NCBI GenBank assembly: GCA_963766505.1
Contig: CAVYAL010000001.1
Location: forward strand, 372,001-436,000
Length of the DNA stretch: 64,000 nt
Direction of reading: 5' to 3'
Source of the DNA: DATIRA01 sp963766505
GTDB lineage: Bacteria; Pseudomonadota; Gammaproteobacteria; Steroidobacterales; Steroidobacteraceae
In this document: piece by piece, positions 34,509 through 41,567 of the stretch
Layout: each line of letters begins with the position of its first letter
Numbering within the stretch: position 1 is the first letter of the stretch
The notes under the pieces: generated by a model
The model's input: only the letters and a program-made list of their open reading frames with translations
The model's database searches: none
Told to the model about the DNA's origin: nothing
Made by a program: the position numbers and the translations under genes

Positions 34509-35768
34509 TCAGCCCTGCACGACCGGGATCTTCAGCTGCCTGCGGATCTTGCGGAGGTCCTGCTTGTTGGGCTTGAACGGGAAGCTTGCTATGTCGCTGG
34601 GAGGCGAATCGCCGTAGGGCCGGTCGCAGGCCGATATGTCGTCCTGGAACTTGCCTGGGCAGCCCGAGGTACGGAACGCGGTGCCCTTGCCCACCACGTC
34701 CTCGAGTTCCGCCGCGCCGAGCCCGTACCCTTCGACGCGCCCCTCGGCATCGAAGCTCATCTGCTCAATCCTTACGCCCGCGTAGTCGATCAGGTAGCGC
34801 GCCAGCTGCACCCTGCGCCACTGGTCGCGCGGCGTGGCCGGCAGATGGTCCATCAGCGAACCCTGTTCCGGAAAGAAACAGAACAGGTGGCTGTGGCCGC
34901 CGAGGTCCACCAGCTGCTGGACCAGCGACAGCAGCTCGTACTCGCTCTCGCCCATGCCGACGATGATGTGCGCACCGAATTTCTGCGGCCCGAAGACGTC
35001 GCGGGCGTGCAGCAGCACCTCCCAGTACCTGTCCCAGCGGTGCGGCGACTGCACGCCCTTGCCGCGGGTGCGCTCGAAGATCGCAGGCGTGGCCGCATCC
35101 AGCGCCACGGTGAAGATGTCGGCGCCCAAGTCCTTCAGTCGAACGACGTCCTCCCGGCTCATCGTCGTCGGATTCGAGAGGATCGAAACCGGTATCGTCG
35201 CGGGATCGACCCGCGCGGTCCAGGTCTTGAGCACCTCGACAGTGTCCTCGTCCGATCGCGGGTGAGTGATCATCGAGATGCACATGCGGTGGAAAGGACT
35301 GCGCTCGCCGTCGCGGGCGACGATGTCCGCGATCTCGTGCATCGGCACGGCCGGCCAGTCCACGCGGATGAAGTTGCGGTCCGCGTAGTCCCGGTCGGCC
35401 TCGCGGTGCCGCGCGAGCCCGCAGTAGGCGCAGTTGGCCCTGCAGCCTTCCGGGTACGTGAGCAGCAGGTTCAGGCAGCGCGTGCAGCCGCAGCGATGCA
35501 TCCTGCCCGGCATCACCCCCAGCGTGATCGCCGCGGCAGTGGACATCTGCACGTACTCCGGCGAGCGCATCTCGGGCGTGAGCCGGTTGTTGTTCGGCAG
35601 GTACACGCCCTGCGGCGGCACCCGCGCATCCTTGACCCGTCTGCCGTTGCGGGCATCGACGGGGGTCCGCTCCGGCGGGCGCGGCTGCATCCGTCCGTAG
35701 GCGTTCCATTCGCGGTCGCTGCCGGGCATCCCGCCCTCGGCCTCGGCGCCTTGCTTGATACAGCTCAT
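34509..35768 (-). CDS. Radical SAM protein, LipS1/LipS2-like (lipoyl sulfur insertion)
   Basis: A 419-aa radical SAM enzyme. The SAM cluster motif CRANCAYC (CxxxCxxC) lies near residue 110, preceded by CGCTRCLNLLL, Cys that could ligate an auxiliary cluster providing sulfur, and followed by a TIM-barrel pattern (HIIVGMGESEYELL). A further C-terminal Cys (TSGCPGKFQDD) is present. Biotin-synthase-like pairs at lipoate-ligase loci were identified as LipS1 and LipS2, which jointly insert the two sulfurs into octanoyl-lysine. Which of the two this is, I cannot say. Linked by a 4-bp gap to the ligase. Confidence 0.82.
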   Translation of the reverse strand: MSCIKQGAEAEGGMPGSDREWNAYGRMQPRPPERTPVDARNGRRVKDARVPPQGVYLPNNNRLTPEMRSPEYVQMSTAAAITLGVMPGRMHRCGCTRCLNLLLTYPEGCRANCAYCGLARHREADRDYADRNFIRVDWPAVPMHEIADIVARDGERSPFHRMCISMITHPRSDEDTVEVLKTWTARVDPATIPVSILSNPTTMSREDVVRLKDLGADIFTVALDAATPAIFERTRGKGVQSPHRWDRYWEVLLHARDVFGPQKFGAHIIVGMGESEYELLSLVQQLVDLGGHSHLFCFFPEQGSLMDHLPATPRDQWRRVQLARYLIDYAGVRIEQMSFDAEGRVEGYGLGAAELEDVVGKGTAFRTSGCPGKFQDDISACDRPYGDSPPSDIASFPFKPNKQDLRKIRRQLKIPVVQG

Positions 35769-35799
35769 CTTCGGCTCCTCGTGGCTTTCGCAGCCCGGC

Positions 35800-36834
35800 T
35801 CAGGCCGCGCAGCTGCTGGTCGTCGACGCCCCGGCAGCGCCGAGCTTGATCGAGCAGCAGGCGTGCTCCTGGTGGAAAGGACGTCCCGTCGCTCGCGCGA
35901 CCGCGACCACCCCGTCGGCTGGGAAAGCGATCCCGTCCAGGCCCGCCATCACCGCGTAGGCATCCACCAGCCGCTTGTGCAGGCCGGGGGGCCGCGCGCA
36001 ACCGAGCAGCACCTGCCGGCCCGGCAGCCGTCGTCGCGCCTCGCCGAACACACGCCCGACCTCGTGCGCATCCGGGACCTCGTAGAGTCCGGGCTGTGCG
36101 TAGAACGGCATCACGACCACCAGCACCAGCGCGTGCACCGGGTGGCGGCTCACGATGTCGAGCGCGCTCTGCTCACCGAGGATCCGCCCGTAATGCAGGC
36201 CGATCACTATGTGCGGGCTCACCTTCATCGAGGTCGAGCACAGCGCTGCCAGCGTCGATTCGAAGTCCTCGACCGGCCGGTCGAGGTGGTAGACGTCCCG
36301 GATCGTCTGCTCGGCGCCGATCACGTCCATCATCGCCGTGTCCACGCCGGCCGCCTCCATCGCCCGCGCGCCGGCCTCGTCGGTGAGCGCGGTGTGTATG
36401 GCGATGCTCAGGTGGGGGAAATCCCGCTTCAGCCTTTCGACCACCGGGTAAAAGCGTTCGTAGGGAATCTCGTTGCGCCGGTTCGACCCGCCGGAGAGCA
36501 GGAAGCCCTGCAGGCCCTGGGTTGCGACCAGGTGACGCACCTTCTGGTCCAGCATCGCGGGCGAGGTCGCGGCGATCATCGGCTTGAGGATCTCGGCGCG
36601 GCAGTGATCGCAGTTCAGCCCGCAGGCGCCCGCCGTGATCGAGAACGAAGGAAAGCTGTTCCTCGTGCAGCCCTTGAGCTCGGTGCTCGCGTAGTCCTTG
36701 AACGTGGGCGTCGAGAATCGGATCGGCCGCGGTGGCAGCGCGGATGCCTGCGCCTCGAACGCTGCAACCAGCTCTCCATCGAGAACGACGTCCTCGTACT
36801 CCTCGATGCTCTGGATGGATTCAAGCCATGGCAT
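35800..36834 (-). CDS. Radical SAM protein, LipS1/LipS2-like (second of the pair)
   Basis: A 344-aa radical SAM enzyme. GACGLNCDHCRAEI near residue 70 is the CxxxCxxC SAM-cluster site; an upstream Cys (LKGCTRNSF) and C-terminal Cys (LLGCARPPG, HACCSIKLG) could hold the auxiliary, sulfur-donating cluster. The pattern SGGSNRRNEIPYERF continues a biotin-synthase-like barrel. It overlaps the HDAC-like gene by 14 bp and is followed after 31 bp by its partner. Start ATG at 36834 (MPWLESIQ). Together with the next two genes it forms a complete alternative lipoate-assembly set without LipA or LipB. Confidence 0.82.
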   Translation of the reverse strand: MPWLESIQSIEEYEDVVLDGELVAAFEAQASALPPRPIRFSTPTFKDYASTELKGCTRNSFPSFSITAGACGLNCDHCRAEILKPMIAATSPAMLDQKVRHLVATQGLQGFLLSGGSNRRNEIPYERFYPVVERLKRDFPHLSIAIHTALTDEAGARAMEAAGVDTAMMDVIGAEQTIRDVYHLDRPVEDFESTLAALCSTSMKVSPHIVIGLHYGRILGEQSALDIVSRHPVHALVLVVVMPFYAQPGLYEVPDAHEVGRVFGEARRRLPGRQVLLGCARPPGLHKRLVDAYAVMAGLDGIAFPADGVVAVARATGRPFHQEHACCSIKLGAAGASTTSSCAA

Positions 36835-38011
36835 GCGAAGACCTCCCCTTTGCCACGAGCGCCGCAAGCGCAAGTACCGGCTCCCGCACGGGTCCCGGCC
36901 GCGGCCGGTCGATCAGCGTCGTGAGCCAGGCTGCCTCCACGTCCTCGTCATCGACGAGGTCGCAGTCCAGGCCCTGCAAGACTACCTTCGCGCTCTCCGG
37001 CAGCGCCACCGGGACTTTCCGACCGCAGAGCCGACCCCAGAGCCCGGTCCAGCATCGCGCCAGCGTCCAGGGGTTGTACCCCCCGCCGCCCAGCACGACG
37101 ACCGGTCCGGCCAGCGCCGCGAGCCGCTCAACCGCGTTCCACAATGCGACGTTCGACAGCGCGAGCCGCGAAAGTGGATCCCCCGCCAGCGCGTCGGTGC
37201 CGCAGGTGATCACCACCGCCCCGGGCGCGAAATCCTCCGCCAGTGGCAGCACCAGCTCGTCCAGCAGGAACTCGAGCTCACTGTCGTTGAAGCCCGCCGG
37301 TACGGGCAGGTTGAGCGCGTAGCCCGCCCCGCGGTCCTCCGCCGCTCCGGTGTACGGCCAGCGCCCGGCCTCGTGGATCGAGACGAAGCGCACGCGCGGC
37401 TCCTCGAGGAACGCATCCTGCACCCCGTCGCCGTGGTGCGCGTCGAGGTCGACGTAGAGGACCCGGTCGAGGCCGCGTTCGATCAACCTGCGGATCGCGA
37501 ACACCGGGTCGTTGAAATAGCAGAAGCCGCTTGCACGATCGGGCCGGCCGTGGTGCGTGCCGCCGGCCGGGTGAAACACGATGCGCCCCTCGAGCGCGAG
37601 CTCGGCGGCGAGCAGCGACCCGCCGACCTGCGTCGCCGCGCGCTCGAACAGCGTCTCGAAGATGGGGTTCTCGAGCGTGCCGAAGCCGTAGCGCTCGCGG
37701 CTGCCGCGATCCACCTCGCCCGAGGCGACGCAGCGTGACAGCGACTCGACGTAGCCCGCGTCGTGGAACTCGCACAACTCGGCGACGCTCGCGACGGGAC
37801 TCTCGCGGTACCGGGCGTCCGGCAGCCAGCCGAGCAGCTTGCAGAGCTCGAGCACTGTTCCCACCCGTGGAATGGACAGCGGGTGTTGCCGCCCGAAACC
37901 CGGCCGCCTGCAGAACCCGCTGCCTACGAACACCGGCCGTGCGCCGCGCGAGACCAGCCGGCCGCTGCTGCGCTGCGGCAAAACGTGCTGCGAATGCCTC
38001 GTATTCACCAC
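36821..38011 (-). CDS. Histone-deacetylase-family hydrolase (AcuC/APAH-like)
   Basis: A 396-aa class I/II HDAC-like zinc hydrolase. The catalytic features are intact: GGTHHGRPDRASGFCYFNDP (general-base His pair), DLDAHHGDGVQDAF (zinc Asp/His), a distal Asp in TCGTDALAGDP and GGGGYNPWTLAR with the active-site Tyr. Bacterial relatives remove acetyl groups from Lys, polyamines or acetyl-CoA synthetase. Its place at the head of a lipoate-assembly operon, overlapping a LipS gene, is unexpected. The start is a GTG at 38011, preceded by an AT-rich spacer; a second GTG follows at once. A role in acyl-lysine removal is inference. Confidence 0.85.
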   Translation of the reverse strand: MVNTRHSQHVLPQRSSGRLVSRGARPVFVGSGFCRRPGFGRQHPLSIPRVGTVLELCKLLGWLPDARYRESPVASVAELCEFHDAGYVESLSRCVASGEVDRGSRERYGFGTLENPIFETLFERAATQVGGSLLAAELALEGRIVFHPAGGTHHGRPDRASGFCYFNDPVFAIRRLIERGLDRVLYVDLDAHHGDGVQDAFLEEPRVRFVSIHEAGRWPYTGAAEDRGAGYALNLPVPAGFNDSELEFLLDELVLPLAEDFAPGAVVITCGTDALAGDPLSRLALSNVALWNAVERLAALAGPVVVLGGGGYNPWTLARCWTGLWGRLCGRKVPVALPESAKVVLQGLDCDLVDDEDVEAAWLTTLIDRPRPGPVREPVLALAALVAKGRSSHAMA

Positions 38012-38105
38012 TACGCGAGCGTAATTTATTCGACTTTTCTAATAAAGAGTTCTCTGTTAATTTCCCGGCGATCCGAGCGACCGCGAGACAGAGGGGGTCT
38101 CGAAC
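38012..38105. promoter_or_regulatory. Divergent control region of the sulfur genes
   Basis: A 94-bp spacer, AT-rich in its middle, separates the minus-strand lipoate/sHdr block from dsrE2. It contains the dyad AGAGTTCTCT (38046-38055) and, before dsrE2, the hairpin CGAGAC/GTCTCG (38084-38102) whose 7-nt loop AGAGGGG includes the presumed RBS. Promoters in both directions are expected here, with TAATAA and TAATTT as -10-like hexamers. Confidence 0.45.
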
Positions 38106-38600
38106 ATGACCGACGATTCCGGCGAAAAGAGCATGTCCATCATCGTCACGAAGGGGTCGCTCGACTGGGCCTACCCTCCGTTCATTCTCTCCACGACCGC
38201 CGCGGCAATGGGGCTCAACGTGACGCTTTTCTTCACGTTCTACGGCCTGTCGCTGCTGCTCAAGGATCTCGACCTGAAAATGACGCCGCTCGGCAACCCG
38301 GCGATGAAGATGCCGATGGCAGGCATGCACATGGGCATGCCGAACTTCATGTCGATGATCCCGTTCGTGGATTCGGGCGCGACGGTGATGATGAAGGACA
38401 TGATGAAGAAGAAGGGCGTGGCCTCGATCCCCGAGCTCCGCGAGCTGGCACTGGAATCCGACGTGCGGATGATCGCCTGCCAGATGACGATGGACCTGTT
38501 CGAGTACACGCTCGACGACATGATCCCCGGCATAGAGCTGGGAGGTGCCGCGACCTACATCGAAGTCGCGACGCAATCTGACATCAACCTTTTCATCTGA
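38106..38600 (+). CDS. dsrE2: DsrE2-family protein
   Basis: A 164-aa DsrE/F/H-superfamily protein. The conserved Cys of this subfamily is C125 in RMIACQMTMDLF, and the central region (residues 59-100) is exceptionally Met-rich (PAMKMPMAGMHMGMP), as in other COG2210 DsrE2 members. A hydrophobic stretch (STTAAAMGLNVTLFFTFYGL) near the N-terminus may touch the membrane. In Allochromatium, rhd-tusA-dsrE2 products form a sulfur relay. tusA follows 9 bp downstream. The cytosolic sulfur is presumably handed on to DsrE3/sHdr. Confidence 0.9.
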   Translation: MTDDSGEKSMSIIVTKGSLDWAYPPFILSTTAAAMGLNVTLFFTFYGLSLLLKDLDLKMTPLGNPAMKMPMAGMHMGMPNFMSMIPFVDSGATVMMKDMMKKKGVASIPELRELALESDVRMIACQMTMDLFEYTLDDMIPGIELGGAATYIEVATQSDINLFI

Positions 38601-38609
38601 GAGGCGAGC

Positions 38610-38837
38610 ATGGCTGACCAGACTCTCGACGCGAAGGGCTTGAACTGCCCGCTTCCGATCCTGAAGGCCAAGAAGGCCATCACGGCCCTGCCGGCGGGCG
38701 CCACGCTGGAGGTGCTCGCCACCGATCCCGGCGCGGTCAAGGACTTCCAGGCCTTCAGCCGGACGACCGGGCACGAGCTGCTCGAGTCGACCCAGGAAGG
38801 CAACGTCTTCCGCTTCGTGCTGAAGCGCAAGGCCTGA
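38610..38837 (+). CDS. tusA: Sulfurtransferase TusA
   Basis: A 75-aa TusA with the CPxP signature CPLP starting at Cys13 (KGLNCPLPILKAK), the persulfide carrier. TusA is the central sulfane-sulfur shuttle in Dsr- and sHdr-type oxidation. It has a good RBS (GAGAGGCGAGC) before the ATG and is followed by a strong hairpin, so dsrE2-tusA can form a two-gene transcript. Confidence 0.95.
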   Translation: MADQTLDAKGLNCPLPILKAKKAITALPAGATLEVLATDPGAVKDFQAFSRTTGHELLESTQEGNVFRFVLKRKA

Positions 38838-38856
38838 ATCTCATGCGTGGGCTTGG

Positions 38857-38886
38857 GACGACCGTTGCTTTGCGGCAACGGTCGTC
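38857..38886 (+). terminator. Strong hairpin after tusA
   Basis: Perfect 12-bp stem GACGACCGTTGC/GCAACGGTCGTC with a 6-nt loop, 19 nt past the tusA stop. There is no T-tract afterwards, so it may be a terminator of the GC-rich kind or a 3'-end stabiliser. Confidence 0.6.
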
Positions 38887-39000
38887 GTTCCGCGTGCCGC
38901 TTTCGGCAAATCCGGAGGCGCCGCTTTCGAGGCCGGGCGGATAATTCAGAACCATCTAATTCATCTGTTGCCGGGCCGCAACGTGGCTATTGGGGGCTTT

Positions 39001-40398
39001 ATGTACGGGAAGACTGGGCGGACGATCCTCGGCCTGGGAGTGGCCCTGGCGCTCGCGACGGGCAGCGCATCGGCGACTAACGGCTATTACACGCACGGGC
39101 TGGGCACGAAGATGAAGGCCCAGGCCGGCGCAGGCAGCGCCAATCCGGACGAGCTGCTGGTGCTCGCGACGAACCCGGCCGGCATGGCCTACGTCGACGA
39201 CAGCCTCGATGCCGGGCTTGGTTTCTTCAGCCCGATGCGGGACTACAGGACCACGCCGAGCCAGGCACCGGGTGCCTGCTTTGCGCCGGGTCAGTGCCTG
39301 CTGACCATCGGCCCGAACAACGAGAGCAGCAAGAACGAGCTGTTCTTCGTGCCGTATGTCGGTGCCAAGTGGTCGCTCAGCGACGCCGACCACATCGCCC
39401 TCGCCTTCTACGGCCGCGGCGGCATGAATACGAAGTGGGAGGGCGGCACGGTCACCTACGATCCGTTTTTCGGCGGGCCGGGCTCTGAAGGCGCCGTCAC
39501 GCTGCCTGGCACGTTCGGCGACGGCACGGCCGGCGTGGACCTGATGCAGGGCTTCCTGAACCTGAGCTACGCGCGCAGGTTCACGGACCAGTTTTCGCTC
39601 GGCGTCTCGGCGATCTTCGCGATGCAGCGCTTCGAGGCGCGCGGCGTGGGCAACTTCGCGCCGTTCACGAAGACCTTCATGAAGAGCATGATGGAAACGG
39701 GCATGCCTGCGATGCCGAGGAACCTGTCGGACAATGGTCACGACATGTCCTACGGCTACGGCGGCACGATCGGCTTCCAGTGGACGCCGGTCGAGATGTT
39801 CAGCCTCGCCGCCGCCTACACGACCAAGATGTCGATGTCCGACTTCAGCGACTACTCGGACCTGTTCGCCGAAGGCGGCGGTTTCGATATGCCCTCGACC
39901 TGGACCATTGGAGTCGCGTTCCGTCCGATGGACAACCTGGCGCTGATGTTCGACTACCAGGAGGTCAAGTACAGCGACGTCCCGGCCGTGAGCAACGGCA
40001 TCGAAGGGCTGACTGAGGGCACCTGCCAGGTGAACGTCGAGTACTGCCTCGGCGGCAACAAGGGCGCGGGCTTCGGCTGGGACGACATGACGGTCTACAA
40101 GTTCGGCGCAGCCTGGGACTTGAGCGACGACTGGACGCTGCGTTTCGGCTACAGCACGACGGACCAGCCGATCCAGAAGGACCAGATGACGTTCAACATC
40201 CTCGCACCCGGCGTCATGGAGGACCACTGGACTGTCGGTTTCACGAAGGCGCAGCCGAGCGGCAACGAGTGGAACGTCTCGTTCATGTACGCGCCGGAGG
40301 AGAAGATCCGCGGTCCGCAGAACTTCGATCCGACGCAGACCGTCGAGCTCAAGATGAAGCAGTTCGAGCTCGAGATCGGTTACAGCTGGAAGCGCTGA
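39001..40398 (+). CDS. OmpP1/FadL/TodX-family outer-membrane porin
   Basis: A 465-aa outer-membrane beta-barrel. Residues 1-25 are a signal peptide (MYGKTGRTILGLGVALALATGSASA); the mature start NGYYTHGLGTKMKAQAGAGSAN matches the FadL plug motif, and the sequence continues in alternating amphipathic strands to the terminal YSWKR. FadL proteins pass hydrophobic substrates. Homologues are reported as induced on elemental sulfur in some acidophiles, so sulfur uptake is plausible here between sulfur genes, but unproven. It has an RBS GGGGGC just before the ATG. Confidence 0.88.
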   Translation: MYGKTGRTILGLGVALALATGSASATNGYYTHGLGTKMKAQAGAGSANPDELLVLATNPAGMAYVDDSLDAGLGFFSPMRDYRTTPSQAPGACFAPGQCLLTIGPNNESSKNELFFVPYVGAKWSLSDADHIALAFYGRGGMNTKWEGGTVTYDPFFGGPGSEGAVTLPGTFGDGTAGVDLMQGFLNLSYARRFTDQFSLGVSAIFAMQRFEARGVGNFAPFTKTFMKSMMETGMPAMPRNLSDNGHDMSYGYGGTIGFQWTPVEMFSLAAAYTTKMSMSDFSDYSDLFAEGGGFDMPSTWTIGVAFRPMDNLALMFDYQEVKYSDVPAVSNGIEGLTEGTCQVNVEYCLGGNKGAGFGWDDMTVYKFGAAWDLSDDWTLRFGYSTTDQPIQKDQMTFNILAPGVMEDHWTVGFTKAQPSGNEWNVSFMYAPEEKIRGPQNFDPTQTVELKMKQFELEIGYSWKR

Positions 40399-40405
40399 TG
40401 CACTG

Positions 40406-40438
40406 GGTCGGCGGGAAGCGATCCCGCTCCCGCCGACC
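40406..40438 (+). terminator. Hairpin after the FadL-like gene
   Basis: Perfect 11-bp stem GGTCGGCGGGA/TCCCGCCGACC with an 11-nt loop, 7 nt after the stop. No T-run. Likely 3' end of the porin mRNA. Confidence 0.55.
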
Positions 40439-40452
40439 ACTCCACGACCCGG

Positions 40453-40478
40453 CGACGATCGTCGTCGTTTCAAACGAC
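40453..40478. promoter_or_regulatory. Adjacent palindromes upstream of the sulfate exporter
   Basis: CGACGATCGTCG (40453-40464) and GTCGTTTCAAACGAC (40464-40478) are perfect palindromes sharing a base, 23 bp before the yeiH-like ATG. The arrangement suggests tandem operators or a strong RNA fold in the leader. Confidence 0.4.
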
Positions 40479-40501
40479 CAAAGACTCACGGGACATTAGC
40501 A

Positions 40502-41554
40502 ATGAACGTCATCTGGGGATTCCTGCTGGCCCTCGCGCTCGCGCTCGCGGGCGAATACCTCGCCGAGATCATCGCGCCTGCGCTGGGTCTGCAGAAGGGC
40601 GCGATCAGCGGCATCATGATGGCGATCCTGCTCGGCATTCTGGTCAACAACCTGTTCAAGCTGCCGGAGGTCCTGCGACCCGGAATCAAGTTCTCGGTCG
40701 TGCGGATCCTCAGGCTCGGCATCGTGCTGCTCGGCATCCGGCTCAGCATCGTCGAGGCGGGGGCGATCGGCCTGAAGAGCCTGCCCATCATCATAGGCAC
40801 GGTGCTCGCTGCGCTCGGCATCGTCACCTACGTGAGCAAGCGCGTCGGACTCACGGAACGGCTCGGTACGCTGATCGCGGTCGGGACCAGCATCTGCGGC
40901 GCAACGGCCATCGTCGCAACCTCGCCGACGATCGGCGCCCACGAGGACGAAACGAGCTATGCCGTGGCCTGTATCACGCTTTTCGGCGTGGTGGCGATGC
41001 TCGCCTATCCGTTCATCGCGCACTCGGTCTTCGCAGCCGACAGCTTCAAGTCCGGCATGTTCCTCGGCACCGCGGTCCATGAGACCGCGCAGGTGGCGGG
41101 CGCCGGGCTCGTCTACCAGCAGAACTTCAACGACCCGAAGGCCCTCGACGTCGCGACGGTCACGAAGCTCGTGCGCAACCTGAGCATGCTGCTGGTGATC
41201 CCGCTGATGGCGGTGCTGTACCACCGCAGGTCGAGCGAGGGCGGGCAGGCGCCCAAGTGGTACACGATGATCCCGCTGTTCGTGCTCGGCTTCGCGGCAA
41301 TGAGCCTGCTGCGAACGGTCGGCGACATGGGCGATCGGCCCTTCGGCTTCCTGGACCCGTCGCAGTGGAAGGAAATCGTCTCCTTCACGAAGAAGATCGC
41401 GACCTACTGCCTGGCCATCGCAATGGCTGCGGTGGGCCTCGGCACGAGCGTCAAGGGCCTGCGCGCCATCGGCTTGAAGCCGCTCGCGGTCGGCCTGTTC
41501 TCCGCGGTCCTGGTAGGCATCGTCAGCTTCGCGCTGATTACGCTGATCTACTGA
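40502..41554 (+). CDS. yeiH: YeiH-family putative sulfate exporter (UPF0324)
   Basis: A 350-aa membrane protein with about ten helices, of the PSE family (putative sulfate exporter, Cons_hypoth698). Family signature GTSICGATAIVATSPTIGA is present near residue 138, and GTAVHETAQVAGAG near 195. Members are linked to sulfate or sulfite export, which would relieve cells oxidising sulfur to sulfite/sulfate. It is last in the dsrE2-tusA-porin-exporter run. Transport direction has not been shown for most homologues. Confidence 0.87.
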   Translation: MNVIWGFLLALALALAGEYLAEIIAPALGLQKGAISGIMMAILLGILVNNLFKLPEVLRPGIKFSVVRILRLGIVLLGIRLSIVEAGAIGLKSLPIIIGTVLAALGIVTYVSKRVGLTERLGTLIAVGTSICGATAIVATSPTIGAHEDETSYAVACITLFGVVAMLAYPFIAHSVFAADSFKSGMFLGTAVHETAQVAGAGLVYQQNFNDPKALDVATVTKLVRNLSMLLVIPLMAVLYHRRSSEGGQAPKWYTMIPLFVLGFAAMSLLRTVGDMGDRPFGFLDPSQWKEIVSFTKKIATYCLAIAMAAVGLGTSVKGLRAIGLKPLAVGLFSAVLVGIVSFALITLIY

Positions 41555-41567
41555 CCACAGGTGCGGT

